Part shown: piece by piece, positions 44,635-55,424 of the stretch
Layout: each line of letters starts with the position of its first letter
How positions within the stretch are numbered: the stretch's first letter is position 1
NCBI RefSeq assembly: GCF_016920785.2
Contig: NW_024609837.1
Span: 25,669,533 to 25,733,532 of the forward strand
Reading direction: 5' to 3'
DNA: 64,000 nucleotides
Origin: Ixodes scapularis
Taxonomy: Eukaryota; Arthropoda; Arachnida; Ixodida; Ixodidae
Notes under the pieces: model-generated
Told to the model about the DNA's origin: nothing
The model's input: the letters and a program-made list of their open reading frames with translations, nothing else
The model's database searches: none
Made by a program: the position numbers and the translations under genes

Positions 44635-46910
44635 ATGCCTAGGTTGCTCTTCAAAAAATTCTATTTCTTTGGCAAGCAAGGTTATTGATGGAGAGCTGAT
44701 GGCTCCTTCCCCTCTTTTGTATATCGAAAAGGCCTCCACGATCTCGCGCGTCCTAAAGTCGTGATGTCTTTTTAGGATGGTACATTGACCGAATAAAGCA
44801 CAAACAGTCGCTGCAATGCCTAACCAAGTTACTGCCTGAGGTGTTTCCTATGGAGGCGGCATGTTCCCTCAGTCGATCATTGATACATCTTCCGGTCTGC
44901 CCAATGTATGAACGACCGCAGGAGAGAGGTAAGTCATATACAGCACCTTCTGTACATTCCGTGAATTGTCTCGCGTGCTTCTTCCCGCATGGTGTTTGGG
45001 AGATGGAGAAGGATGTAGAATTCACCTTTTTGCACATCCGGCCAAGCTTGTTGGGTGCCGAAAACACAACTCTGACTCCTACCTTGGCTGCAGTTCTTTT
45101 GAGGCTGTGGGAGATTCCATGAAGATACGGGATGACTGCCGTGGGTAACTTTTCCTTGGTTACGTTTTGACAAGGTTCAGCTTGGCTACGAGACTCTTGT
45201 AGAAGCCTCTCCGCCACGCTGCATATAATATGATCTGGGAAGCCCGCATTTTTCAGTCGATTCACTTGAGTGGTAAAGCTACTCGAGACCTGGTGGTGAC
45301 AAGACCTGTGAAGGGCGTTTTTTATGGCTGCAACCGCAATGCCTCTCTTGACTAGCTTTGAATGTGCGGATGAAAACGGAAGGAAGGATTTTTTAGAGCG
45401 GGGCGAATACTTCCAACAGACATGATCTCCGAATAGAAGTGTCAAATCTAAAAATCGCAGCTGTTGCTCCTCGGGTAACTCATTTGTCAGAGTGAACGGG
45501 CGAAGAGTAGACTTGAACGTATTAAAAATATCTCCCACATCTTTTGATCCAGTGTCATCGGATGGTCTGTACAAGACAAGAAAGTCATCAACGTATCGAA
45601 ATATTTTGATGACTGACGAGTCCCGGAGTGAAATTTCTAATAATCTGTCATAGAAGGCTAGGAGTAGATCACTGAGCGCCGGGGCTATGCATGATCCTAT
45701 ACAAACACCTTCGCGTTGCCGGTAAAACTCACTCCTGAACACTACTGTTGTGGAGCGTAAGTAAAGCATGAGGAGATTCAAGAAGTCCTCAGCTGCGATA
45801 CCGACTGAGTTCTGAAATTTTAGAGGTCCATATCTATCAATGCCGTCGTTGACTGTTTCACAAATAGAGTCGTGAGGAAGGGAATAGTATAAGTCCTTAA
45901 TGTCCACAGAGAAGGCCAAAACCTTCCCTTTGGGAAGTTGTTGAAGGTAATCTGACACCATGGACGGTGTTCTGACCAAGTAGGGATCTTCAACTTCCAA
46001 GACGACTAAGGACTTCTGGAGGTGGTACCCCGAGAAGGCGCTGCCATGTTCCTCGTTCCGAGACAATGACCCGAAAAGGGCAAGCCATCTTGTGTGTCTT
46101 GGCCGAAAAGAAGGCCTCCAGGGAAAGGCCTTTGCAATTCCTCACTGATGAAGCGAGTTTCGTTAGATTTAGCCTCTCGCACATCTTGACGGCTTCCTTC
46201 TTTGTCTTTTCAGGTTTGTAACTCTTCAATAATGTAAAGTTACTTGTGATGGCCTCCGCGGCCTTCTGATTGTAGATGTCGTCGGGAACTATGGCGAACC
46301 CGCCTTCTTTGTCCGACAAGAGCAACTTTAAATTTGCCTCACGGAGCGCGGAGATTGTGTCCTCAGTGCGAATCGAACTGGTGCCTTTTGATGATCTGCG
46401 GAGACAATCCACGCCGTCTCGGATGACTCCTTCGACGTTTTCTGCGTCCGCGCGGGCCGCGGTGCTTCTTACCATGGAAAGCAGCTCGGGCTTGCTTAGT
46501 TCGGGTTGATTGCAGAATTTGGGGCCTAGGCAAAGGACACGCCGTGCCTTGTCCGGCACGTCGGTGTTGCCGATGACGTGGACTGCCTGACCTTCCGGTG
46601 AGCGGCATTCCCTTTTCTTGGGTAGCGTAGCCAGGATCTGAAGCCACTGGAACTCTGTGATTCGTGATGCGGTTTGTAGTTCTCTCTGAACGCGCCTTGT
46701 GGCTTGATCGAAAGGTGCCTCTCGGTGGCAGGCTTCATGAATGCAATCCTTGAAGAAGCGGATTTGCCTCCAGGCTTCTGACCTGAGGATGCGGCAGATC
46801 CGAAGACAGTGACCTCGGGAAGGTGGTAGAGGGCCAACCAAAGCGGCCACATCCGGAGGAACGTATGGGTGCTGAATATCAAACGCTAGCAGTCGAGCTC
46901 GGCATGACGC
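44635..46910 (-). pseudogene. Penelope-like polyprotein: RT and GIY-YIG endonuclease, two frameshifts
   Basis: The N-terminal part (46910 to about 46030) has Cys-Leu-Gly-Pro-Lys-Phe-Cys and Phe-Ser-Ala-Lys-Thr-His-Lys segments. A frameshift near 46030 moves the frame to 46066-44753, with RT motifs Phe-Ser-Val-Asp-Ile-Lys-Asp-Leu-Tyr, Gly-Ser-Cys-Ile-Ala-Pro and the catalytic Tyr-Val-Asp-Asp. The endonuclease Val-Tyr-Asp-Leu-Pro...Ser-Tyr-Ile-Gly-Gln-Thr-Gly-Arg follows in its last 65 residues. A second shift near 44795 displaces the C terminus (Gly-Gln-Cys-Thr-Ile-Leu-Lys-Arg and Leu-Leu-Ala-Lys-Glu-Ile-Glu-Phe-Phe, to about 44635). No ATG lies early in the N-terminal frame. Confidence 0.92.
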
Positions 46911-47014
46911 ATGAATAACGTGACGGGTGAAAATGGAAATGGGGGAAAGAAGACTTGGACAGAAAGGGCCCGATGTAGAAGAAATAAACTGCAACAAGGT
47001 ACTGCGGTGGGCTA

Positions 47015-47960
47015 CACACTAAAAAAAATCAGTTCGAAAAAGAACTTTTTGGAGTTCTTCGGCTTGTCCATATTTTGCACCCTAAAAGGTTCTTTTAAGC
47101 ACCTTATAAAAAAGTTCTTCATGAAGAACCTTTAAGAAGTTCTTTTAAGTTCTCTTTTCAATGAAACAGTTCTTCGTGAGGAACTTGTAAAAAGTTCTTT
47201 TCAGCCCTTCTCTCGCTAAAGCAGTTCTTGGTGAAGAACCGTTTAACAGTTCTTTTAAGTTCTCTTTTCAATCGAACAGTTCTTTGCGCAGAACGTTTAA
47301 AAATTTCTTTCCAGTTGTTTTGTCGCTGAAACGGTTCTTTTTAGTTCTCTCTCGAATAAAGCGATTTTTCATCAAGTGCCTTTGGAAGGTTCTTATAAGC
47401 TCTTTTTTAATTAACCAGTTATGAAGAATCTTTATTGAGTTATTTTAGGGTCTAAGGAAATAAGTTCTAAATTACCTTTCAAGGGAACTTTTATGTTGGG
47501 TGTGCGAATACCCCCTCGGTTCGAAAAGAAGAGCGATATTTCTAGGTTCAACACTGCAATGAAAGTCATTGTGTATCGTGGACTTCTTGAATCTAGAAAT
47601 ATCGCTGCGCTATTTGAACCGAGGGGTATTCGCACACCCCAACAGTAAAATTCCCTTGAGAGGTTATTTAGAACTGTTATTTCCTTAGACCCTAAAAAAC
47701 TCAATAAAGGTTTTTCATGATTTACTGGTCAATTGAAAGAGCTTATAAGAAGCTTGGAAAGGTATTTGATGAAAAACCGTTCCATCCGAGAGAGAACTAT
47801 AAAAAACTACCAAGGATTTTATTTTAACCACTACTTGCTCACCCCTAACTTTTAAGTTACTTTTCACCGAGAGAGCTTTCTATTATGAACCTTTTCAATT
47901 AAAGTTTTGTTGCAAAGACCACTTTCGAGTTAACTTGAATAACTTATTCGCAAATAGCGA
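47015..47960. mobile_element. Foldback (FB)-like element with tandem subrepeats in its arms
   Basis: The left arm (about 47030-47430) is an array of roughly 55-bp units, each with a GTTCTT...GAAGAAC palindrome and an AGTTCTTTTMAG-type segment. The inner arms pair over about 230 bp on each side (about 47335-47550 with 47587-47810), around a loop near 47552-47586. Inner pairing includes CTAAGGAAATAA with TTATTTCCTTAG and GTGTGCGAATACC with GGTATTCGCACAC. The outer right part (47810-47960) is a diverged continuation. The layout resembles Drosophila FB elements. No coding capacity. Confidence 0.8.
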
Positions 47961-48977
47961 CTTGGGCAGCAATTTCAGGTGAACAGACGCTCTTTTGTAA
48001 ACCGCTCTTTATTGACTGTCTCGAACTGTTTAAAGAGGCAATATACATCACCTAGACGTTTTGCAAACGTCAACAGTCGTGCAAAACAGGCTTTGAACGA
48101 CAAGGCTCCTTTTATGGGGCACTACATCTACTGCAGAACCACTGGCTTGGATGGGTATTCAAGTACACATTCATCGTTGATACTCTTGTCAAGACCAAGT
48201 ATGAAGTATAGGGAATAAAAGTAGGAGAACAAAAGAGATGCTCTGCAATGTCCAACCTGTCAATGGTGAAATGAAGACAAGATACCGCGGTTCACAAAAA
48301 AACAAACATACTGACGTTTATTGAACATGACTAGATTGAAACTTAGCACATGAGTAGAATGCTTCTCTGCCTAAAATATAGATCAAATATAACACGGCCT
48401 AGTGGAACACTAAAATGAGACACTGAAATTTCGGCCTTGAGAAAATGGAGACAACGTTCTAGATGTCTGATTTCATATATGGCACGTTAGCGAGCTCAGA
48501 TCTATTATTTGACCACTAACAAAAGAAAACAAAAACTGACTTGGAAAAACTTCAAAACCCTTTCTTGTTGAGGTATACTTTATGGATAAAAATGCTACCT
48601 TGGAGACGAGATGGACGAGGCAACCACTCAGGTGTGGAAGCAGGAAAAAGGAAATTGCGGCAAAACAAGACTTCTGGCCCCTTCCTTCTCATGATGCCCC
48701 TCTCCAACCACACACTGCGAGGGCGCATGGCACAAACAGGTGTTAAACCCAGACAAAGAGCACAATGGCACTGCAAGTAGGCAGCTGCAAACCAGGCTGT
48801 TAGCTGAATTTAGACAGTGCCTACCTCTCTTAGTATACCCTTTTTAGGTTTGAAGTAACTCAAAACCAGACAAAACTGATCCACCATTCAGGCTGTCTAT
48901 TGCTTTGAAAGTTTAGTGGAAAAGGTGTTAAAATTACCACTTCGGGAATGCAGAGGGCCGGGTACAGCTAAATAACA
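47961..48977. other. Unassigned unit B-only DNA
   Basis: Lies between the foldback element and the right breakpoint of the replaced block, with no counterpart in unit A or C. Short frames on both strands lack family features. I recognise nothing. Confidence 0.45.
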
Positions 48978-49013
48978 TCAGTGGTGGTCTGATGTTATTC
49001 AGACCACCACTGA
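48978..49013. repeat. Perfect 15-bp-arm palindrome at the block's right breakpoint
   Basis: Arms TCAGTGGTGGTCTGA (48978-48992) and its exact complement (48999-49013) enclose TGTTAT. Homology with unit A resumes at 49013-49014. Confidence 0.93.
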
Positions 49014-49156
49014 CACAGCCAGCGAGTCACCCCTTTGGTCAGCCGATATTCACCCACAAACCTTGCATCGCTCGTCTCGAAAGCATCCCGGTGATCTCTA
49101 AAAACTCGATCCGCTGGCGAACACAACAGTAGAGATGCATATGTTAGGGTCGCCAT
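49014..49156 (-). pseudogene. HARBI1-like transposase, first 47 codons (unit B)
   Basis: Remaining 5' end of the gene at 17875-18384. The ATG and frame are kept with a few substitutions; the rest was removed when the composite block replaced the region. Confidence 0.78.
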
Positions 49157-50160
49157 CTTTTACGGTGCAGATTGATCTCTGGCTTCGTATCAACCACTCA
49201 GTTAACTACATCGTGGAAGTGCATCGTGACGACATTTTGACGTCACCGCCAATTGCATCATCTTACGAGCATAGCTCGAACTGCATAGGGAAAAACTACA
49301 TTTCAACGTCATGTCACGTGACTCGAGAGAATAGCCAATCAGTGCCCGATGCAGTTTTTTACATCATTTAATTTGCGTTCCAGCATAGATAAACTGGTCT
49401 CTTGTACACGGGGTGAGAGGAGCAGCCAATAAAAGCGTAACATGAGCTTTCCGCGCACCGCATTCATCTCCGAAGCCCGCTTCCCGCTGTTATATACCAG
49501 TCGATGTCGGGAGATGTTCCCTATTTACGGAGTGGGTCCTCGTGACAGAAACATTTGCGTGAGAAATAAAGAAGATGACTCCTGTGTTCTGAACCCGATA
49601 CACGTCTCCATCTTGCCTCGTCAGCTCCGGAGTCCCTGGTATATAACACCCGGCTGGTAAAAAAGCTTGCGTTTCGAAGGTATTCGCGCAGTCGTCTCGT
49701 CGTCAGCAGTGCGATGTTAAGCGAAGACAACCGATACCCAGTTACTTCGCGCACTTTATGTCTTACCTTTGCTATTCTTCGAAGCGCAGTCCCTTCGTCA
49801 ACACCGCACATCACGCCGGAAAAGCTAAACCATTCACGACACCAAAAGCAGCTCGCAAAAAACAAAAATTCAAAGCAACCTTCTTCGCTCACAACTGAGC
49901 GGATTTCATGTCGCTGGCTTATCTCTCGCATGTCCATCCAAAAAGTAGATTCGTTGGTCTACCCAACCGTCTCGCACCAGACTGATTTGCACAAGGAGGA
50001 TAGAAGGGTAGGAGAGGGCATCACGTCAGCATGCGTAGCCTCCACAACCCTTGCTCCCTTGACGCCTCGCCTCTTTCTCATTTTCCTCCTTGCTCTGCTC
50101 ACTTACGCTCGTTAATAATAACACTATTTCGCTTTGCGTTTAATTAATTTGCTCAACGCG
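49157..50160. other. Non-coding spacer at the unit B/C junction
   Basis: Near-identical to 18385-19387. No gene seen. Confidence 0.5.
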
Positions 50161-50721
50161 GCCCATGTTAGATGAGACAAACTTCTTCAAAGAACAAAAG
50201 TTCATTCAACCGTCCAAAATATACGACAGTACTTAGATTGCAAATCCGAGAGTGATGAACAGTGCATGCGATCAACGAAAATTTCCCTAAATGGGAGTAG
50301 AGGAGTAGGGGCAAAGCCTCCTCTCCGTACCTTCCTCTCCGCACCTTCCCCTTCTGCTCCTCAAAAGCTGCGCTCTAATTCGGCGTTACGGGGGGATTAT
50401 AAACGTCTTTAATTTTATCTACCAGCTTATTCCAAGCATTTATTTAAAAAAATATATTCACCCTATAGTGTCCACGACCGTGATGTTGATGCAGGAGTAC
50501 AAAAGTGAGCCTCAACTAACCTCCGACTACTTTTATTCATAACCCTTACCAAAATATCTCTCTGGGAGAATCTCAACTTCAACGTTATCATGTAATGATT
50601 GACTAAGCGTAAACCCCATAAAATTACTCAAGTACATATTCAAATCTCAATAACAAATCGTCCGCACGTGTGTAGTCGGGAGGACAAATACCAGTTACTC
50701 CGGATCAACTAGAACAAACTC
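50161..50721. other. Non-coding flank (unit C)
   Basis: Counterpart of 1-524 with the same short CCTTCCTCTCCG duplication as unit B. Confidence 0.5.
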
Positions 50722-51090
50722 TTGGGGACCGATCTGGTATCCGGCCATAAAATGAAAAACTGGTCGATTCGAAATAGGGGGATAGTCAAATAGGCTTTCC
50801 CTATCTCTACCTTAATGATTATATAAACTACTTATATGTGATTAAGTGCATATAAAAAAAAAAAACTAGTCGTAATAGTGAACGTCAACCGAGGCGTTGC
50901 GGCGCGTCAGTAGTTTTAATGTAAAGTTGAAGCTGGGATGCTGGCACTTACATAGGCGGTGTGTAGGAAGCACCCGTTCAGAGTCCGTCGCCGTTCTCAT
51001 AATAGACACCTCGTAAGAGTTTGATGTTTGATTAGTTTCCTTTCGAACTCGCTGGTCAAGAACAAAGGTCATAAAGGAGGATAAACAAGA
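50722..51090 (-). pseudogene. Decayed ionotropic receptor relic (unit C)
   Basis: Best preserved of the three relics. One minus-strand frame (about 51075-50866) keeps Glu-Thr-Asn-Gln-Thr, a Cys-Lys-Cys-Gln-His-Pro-Ser run and Leu-Leu-Thr-Arg-Arg-Asn-Ala-Ser, which line up with receptor residues about 185-235. It then breaks before the region preceding TM1. Confidence 0.82.
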
Positions 51091-51692
51091 CCATCTCACG
51101 CTTCTCTCGCTTGACTACGGGCAATTATCGTATCTGTTGCCTTAGTCTGTTGTCGTGCCCTGTAAAACAACAAAGTCCGTCACATACATTCGTCTCTCTC
51201 CAGTGAACTGTGAGCGTATCACTTCTTTACATGCCCGCCATTCGCAGTCGCCTTACCTGCCAGTCTCTCAGCTGGCTGAGTGTTAGGCCTATACACGACC
51301 GTTTCAACCTGGTGGAGCAGAGCCCTGCCTTGAGCACTTCATCAGCTGGTTGCTCGGCGGTGACGTGCCTACAAACTCAGAGCTGTGTTTTTGACTTATT
51401 TCCTTCTTCCTGCGGTTTTCTTGTCGTCATCGCAATCTCGGGTAATTCTACAATTATAAGCGCTAGTTATCGTCCCGTGTGCCCCGATGTGTCTGGTCTG
51501 TGTATGACAATGTGAAGGCGTTGAAGTTATGTGTCATTCAGTCCTAATGTTTAATTAGAAGATATTGCAACGTTCCTCTTATTCATCCATAGCGGATGCT
51601 CGATGCTCGATTAGAGCATACTGCGTATTCATGCACATACCGGGAAACGATTTTTTTTGTAGACATTTAGGTCACCTGTAAGCGTTTACATG
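51091..51692. other. Non-coding spacer (unit C)
   Basis: Counterpart of 906-1505. No gene seen. Confidence 0.5.
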
Positions 51693-52080
51693 TTAGCAGC
51701 AGCATTTACGGCTCAGCTCACTGGGGCCAACGGGCTCACGGAGCAGCTCAACAAGGCCCTCGCCGACATGATTTTCATGTACGTCAACGTGAAGCACAAG
51801 ACATATGACGAAGTGTTGCTGCACGTCCCGTTTCCTTATAACACGGCAGTTCAAGAAACCACCAGAGTGGCACCATTTCACCTGGTGCACGGCAGAAAGG
51901 TAACGAAGATGCTCGACTCGATGCTGCCCCATGAGCCAGTTGAGGACGGGAGCGTAGACGCCCCTGTGGTCAGTCAGTGAGCAGAGGAGGTGCACCAGCT
52001 AGCCCGCCAGCCGAATCAAGGCCAACAAAGTGTCGCCTCTAGAAAACTAAAGCCTGCGCGCCCGCTCGGAGACGTCACTG
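51693..52080 (+). pseudogene. Ty3/gypsy integrase remnant (unit C)
   Basis: The least damaged copy: about 96 codons open from the Asn-Gly-Leu-Thr-Glu motif through Tyr-Asn-Thr-Ala-Val-Gln-Glu-Thr-Thr and Leu-Val-His-Gly-Arg-Lys to a TGA at 51978-51980. It is the uninterrupted reference for unit A's insertion. Confidence 0.85.
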
Positions 52081-52082
52081 TA

Positions 52083-52339
52083 TAGACGCTTTGCAGCAGC
52101 TGTGCATGGACGCCGCCATAACTGACCTTCAGTTTTTGTTTCCTCTTATTCCGTTTATTTCACTTCATCATTGCCATAGCAGGCCAGGTTATTGCCACAT
52201 TAGATTCAACTGTGTCCTTTTCTAAAGCATCGGCCTTTGTAGAGGATCGTCAACTACCGTTTCAGTTGCTCGGCATCTCGGTAAGACAAGAGAAGGTCAG
52301 CAATGGCGGCTGTAATTTGGCGCGTGTGCAAAGCGTCTA
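52083..52339. mobile_element. 257-bp TA-flanked MITE (Tc1/mariner-like)
   Basis: Ends TAGACGCTTTGCA and exact complement, flanked by TA on both sides (52081-52082 and 52340-52341). Units A and B have a single TA at this place. A shared GCCGCCAT motif further in extends the inverted ends. Non-coding. Confidence 0.92.
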
Positions 52340-52341
52340 TA

Positions 52342-54149
52342 CCTAGGCCAGTCAGCGGAAAAGCGACAATCGGCTGAGCGATGGGCTTCGCTATGCCGAC
52401 GCGCTGACGGGGCGGCCTGTAGCTTTCATTGGAAAGATAGTGCGAATGTCACTTACCTGTGCATGGCGACGACATAATTAATCGATACAACTACAGTAAC
52501 TTTTACAGTTTGTCTAATATGCTACGACGACTGAAAACACGCATGAAAAATATTAGCGACTACACCATGTCCACAAATATTTTACTTCATCTCCTTTGTA
52601 AAACTACAGCACTGCTTAGTAACCACAAATGTTTTAAATGTAAAAAAAATATTTTTGATGTCCATGCTTACAACTCAACACAAAATATGTGAAATAGTAT
52701 TGTACGCCTAGCGCCTTCCAAGTGGTCTATTGAAATATAAAATAAGAAATAACAGCACGCTCTCGACTTCCAACCACATATTGGATGGGCCACTTTTGGA
52801 TTTAAAATGTAAGAGAAAAGGTTACAGCAGTGACGGCCCACTAATTAGGGAGTAATTTGTTTTGTTTAAAAAAAAGTAGTTTTAATAGAGGGAAACAAGA
52901 AAATGCGACAGAAAATATGACTGATTGACTACGTGTCAGAAGGCCATCATGTAACAAATGAACGTCACAAAATGTATAGTTCGTCTCATGATACAACTTC
53001 CTTTTTCCCTCCGTTTCATTTTTATTTTGTCGGTCTCCAAATATGTCATGGTTCCTTTACTTTTACAACGCACACTTTTTGGGGAATACAAACAGTTGCT
53101 TTTGGGCTGGAGCAGACATTGCATTCTGCACAAGGCATCATTTTTCTATTTGCAAACATTGCTGAAAAGAATGTTTGTCGACTTTGTTGCACAAGTGTCC
53201 ATCTCTTCAAACTCTGGCGCCGTAGCTAGTGTCAGGTCCCTGACAACATTCCCTTGATCACGTAACATCTAGAACCGAGCGATGTGACTGGATGAAATAA
53301 GCTTGTTCACAAGAACTTCAGCATGAATTACCACATTAACCGTTAGCTGTGTTGAAGGTGCAGTCCCCTCAATTTGATGCATCAGTCAAATGATAAACCA
53401 CTGCATGCATCGTGTGAAAGTGTATCCTCCAAAACCTAATGTTCTTTATTTGTATTCTCACTTGAATGTGTTCACAGTCACATAGGCGAAGTATCTAGCA
53501 ACGGAAGTCAGAGTATTAGTTTTGGACGACAGTTTTTCTAAATCATTGTCGGTGATAAAATGCAAAAACAACAAAAAATAAAACCAAGCAAAACTCTGCG
53601 CAGGTGACTGGCATTCTAAAACCAACAAAATTAAAAAAAAAAAAACACTGGAAGCGGTAATTCGTTCTATATATGCCTAAATAGCGGAGAAGTTTACTAT
53701 AATATCGTCCTTCTGGGCATATTGACAATGCAGATGTATAAGAGTGCATGTATAAAACGAAACTCTGCCAAACCAACGTACCTTCGAAGAGCTCGCAACT
53801 TGAACTATTTTTTCATGGAATTGCCTTAATCCACAGAATACGCCATTATTCGTCGGGTTGGAAGGAGAATATGCGAACCTTTAATTCTCCGGCATACTTT
53901 TCCTATACCACAATACACGACACTTATAACGTATTGATCCTCACGTTCGTAAACACGAAAACACTAGAAATTCTGGTCGCCGACGGACGCAGTTAATACG
54001 TCGGCGTCCTGTCTCCGCATTTCGAACTGCGCACCTGTCTGGCTTTACTTCGCTTGCGAGCCGCCTGTCTTCTGTAAAATTCCGTTAAATTGCGTTATCT
54101 TCTTTTTCATTTTTTTAAATTAGATTTAGTCGGTACAAGTGAACGTTAC
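52342..54149. other. Non-coding stretch (unit C)
   Basis: Counterpart of about 3755-5550 in unit A, AT-rich. No gene seen. Confidence 0.5.
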
Positions 54150-54152
54150 TAA

Positions 54153-55421
54153 TGGCGAGTTCGTTTCACGGCACTCGTGCCCACGCGTGCCCACTCGCAG
54201 TGTGGATCGGGTTCGTTTCGGCCGGCACTCCACGAGTGGTTGCACTCTTCGAGTTCGTTTCAGCGCTGACACCCCACGCGTGCATGCACTCGCTGCACCG
54301 AGAAAATCGGGAGTGCGCCAAAATGCAATCCCGTCATGCCTCGCTCCGGCGGGGCCGGCGAGGAGCGGGAGCAGACGACGAGGGTTCGTCTGCTACGATG
54401 TGTCGCGGAACCGAACGGAAAAAGAAAAAAGTAGATTTTCTGATAGAAATCGCGTCCCGCGGACAACAAAATCAAACGCGAGCTTGAATTGTGAACGTCT
54501 GCTATTTCACGAAGGAAGCAATTGACAATCCGTGATTTATTTGCAGGTTTTAAATCGCTATGTTGCCGTACAAACGCTGAAATATACCACTGTGTAAATA
54601 AATGCTCAGAACAAACGCAACCGCGGCCCCCGAGATGTCTATCACCATCCGCGTGCGGGTGAAAAATTTAACATTTGTCGACAGAACTCCCCCAGCAGAA
54701 ACCTCTGACTGCCTAATAAGCATCAGAGAAAGCTAAAGATGGTGACTTTACCCGAGGATTGGGCAACATCATCATGTTTAACATTTACCTACGTCAGCCA
54801 ACTTGCCCCGTCATATTTTGTTCGAGAAAGCTCTCGTTCTCGACGCCCTCACTAAGGCTGATATCTAATCCACCTATAATGACCATCCAAATCGAAAGTC
54901 CCTGTGCTGGATATTCAAACAGGCTAGTTCTAAGCCGTACCCTTTGAGTGGTTCACGCATAATACCATGCTCAAACGGATCAAGCTCCTGCTCGGACAGC
55001 ATCATCAGTTTTCTTCAGTGTAAACGGTTATAAGAATTGAAAGATAGCAACCAGCTGTTTTGTAGACAGCTGGTTGCGGAAATTTTACGCCGTCTGTTAC
55101 TATCTGTACGGCAGCCGAGCTGCTTGAAGTTATCGCAACTATAAACTACAGGCTACAGGTTTCAGCGACCAACGTTTGTAGATAAACGTTGGTAGTGACT
55201 ACATTCTCACATTCCCACGCATCACTCCGAACAGAAAGGCGCTAGTTTCGGTTTGAAATCGGTACCTTTTCTACAACATAGATGGCGGCAGCATCAGCCT
55301 TCTGCACTCGGTGCATTTGGCGAGTTCGTTTGAGCCCAGTTTTCCATGCAACACTCTGTGAGTGCGATGCATTCTGGGAGAGAACTCGAACGGTGCCAGT
55401 GCGAGTGAAACGAACTCGCTA
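54153..55421. mobile_element. 1.27-kb TIR element, unit C only
   Basis: Ends GCGAGTTCGTTTCAC in inverted orientation. TAA flanks both sides (54150-54152 and 55422-55424) and units A and B have no insertion, so a 3-bp TWA-type target (Harbinger-like) is plausible. Inside are repeated GAGTTCGTTTC subterminal motifs and two perfect palindromes (55047-55077 and 55168-55193). No transposase frame. Confidence 0.85.
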
Positions 55422-55424
55422 TAA

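Larger units (their letters stand above)
44103..46990 (-). mobile_element. Penelope-like element (GIY-YIG type), inactive
   Basis: A minus-strand retroelement with a Penelope-type RT followed by a GIY-YIG endonuclease. A perfect 24-bp direct repeat borders it (44079-44102 and 46991-47014). This may be a target duplication, a remnant of the terminal repeats that Penelope elements often carry, or a mix of the two, because the first seven bases also look like the element's own 3' end. It interrupts or abuts the gypsy pol at its RNase H. Confidence 0.9.
19388..50160. repeat. Tandem segmental duplication, unit B
   Basis: Collinear with unit A but much longer because of private insertions: a 7.4-kb LINE (24381-31814), a 729-bp TIR element (40541-41269) and a 7.5-kb composite block (41475-49012) that replaced 1.7 kb still present in unit A. 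Between insertions the DNA is nearly identical to units A and C, so the duplications are young or have been homogenised. Confidence 0.93.
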
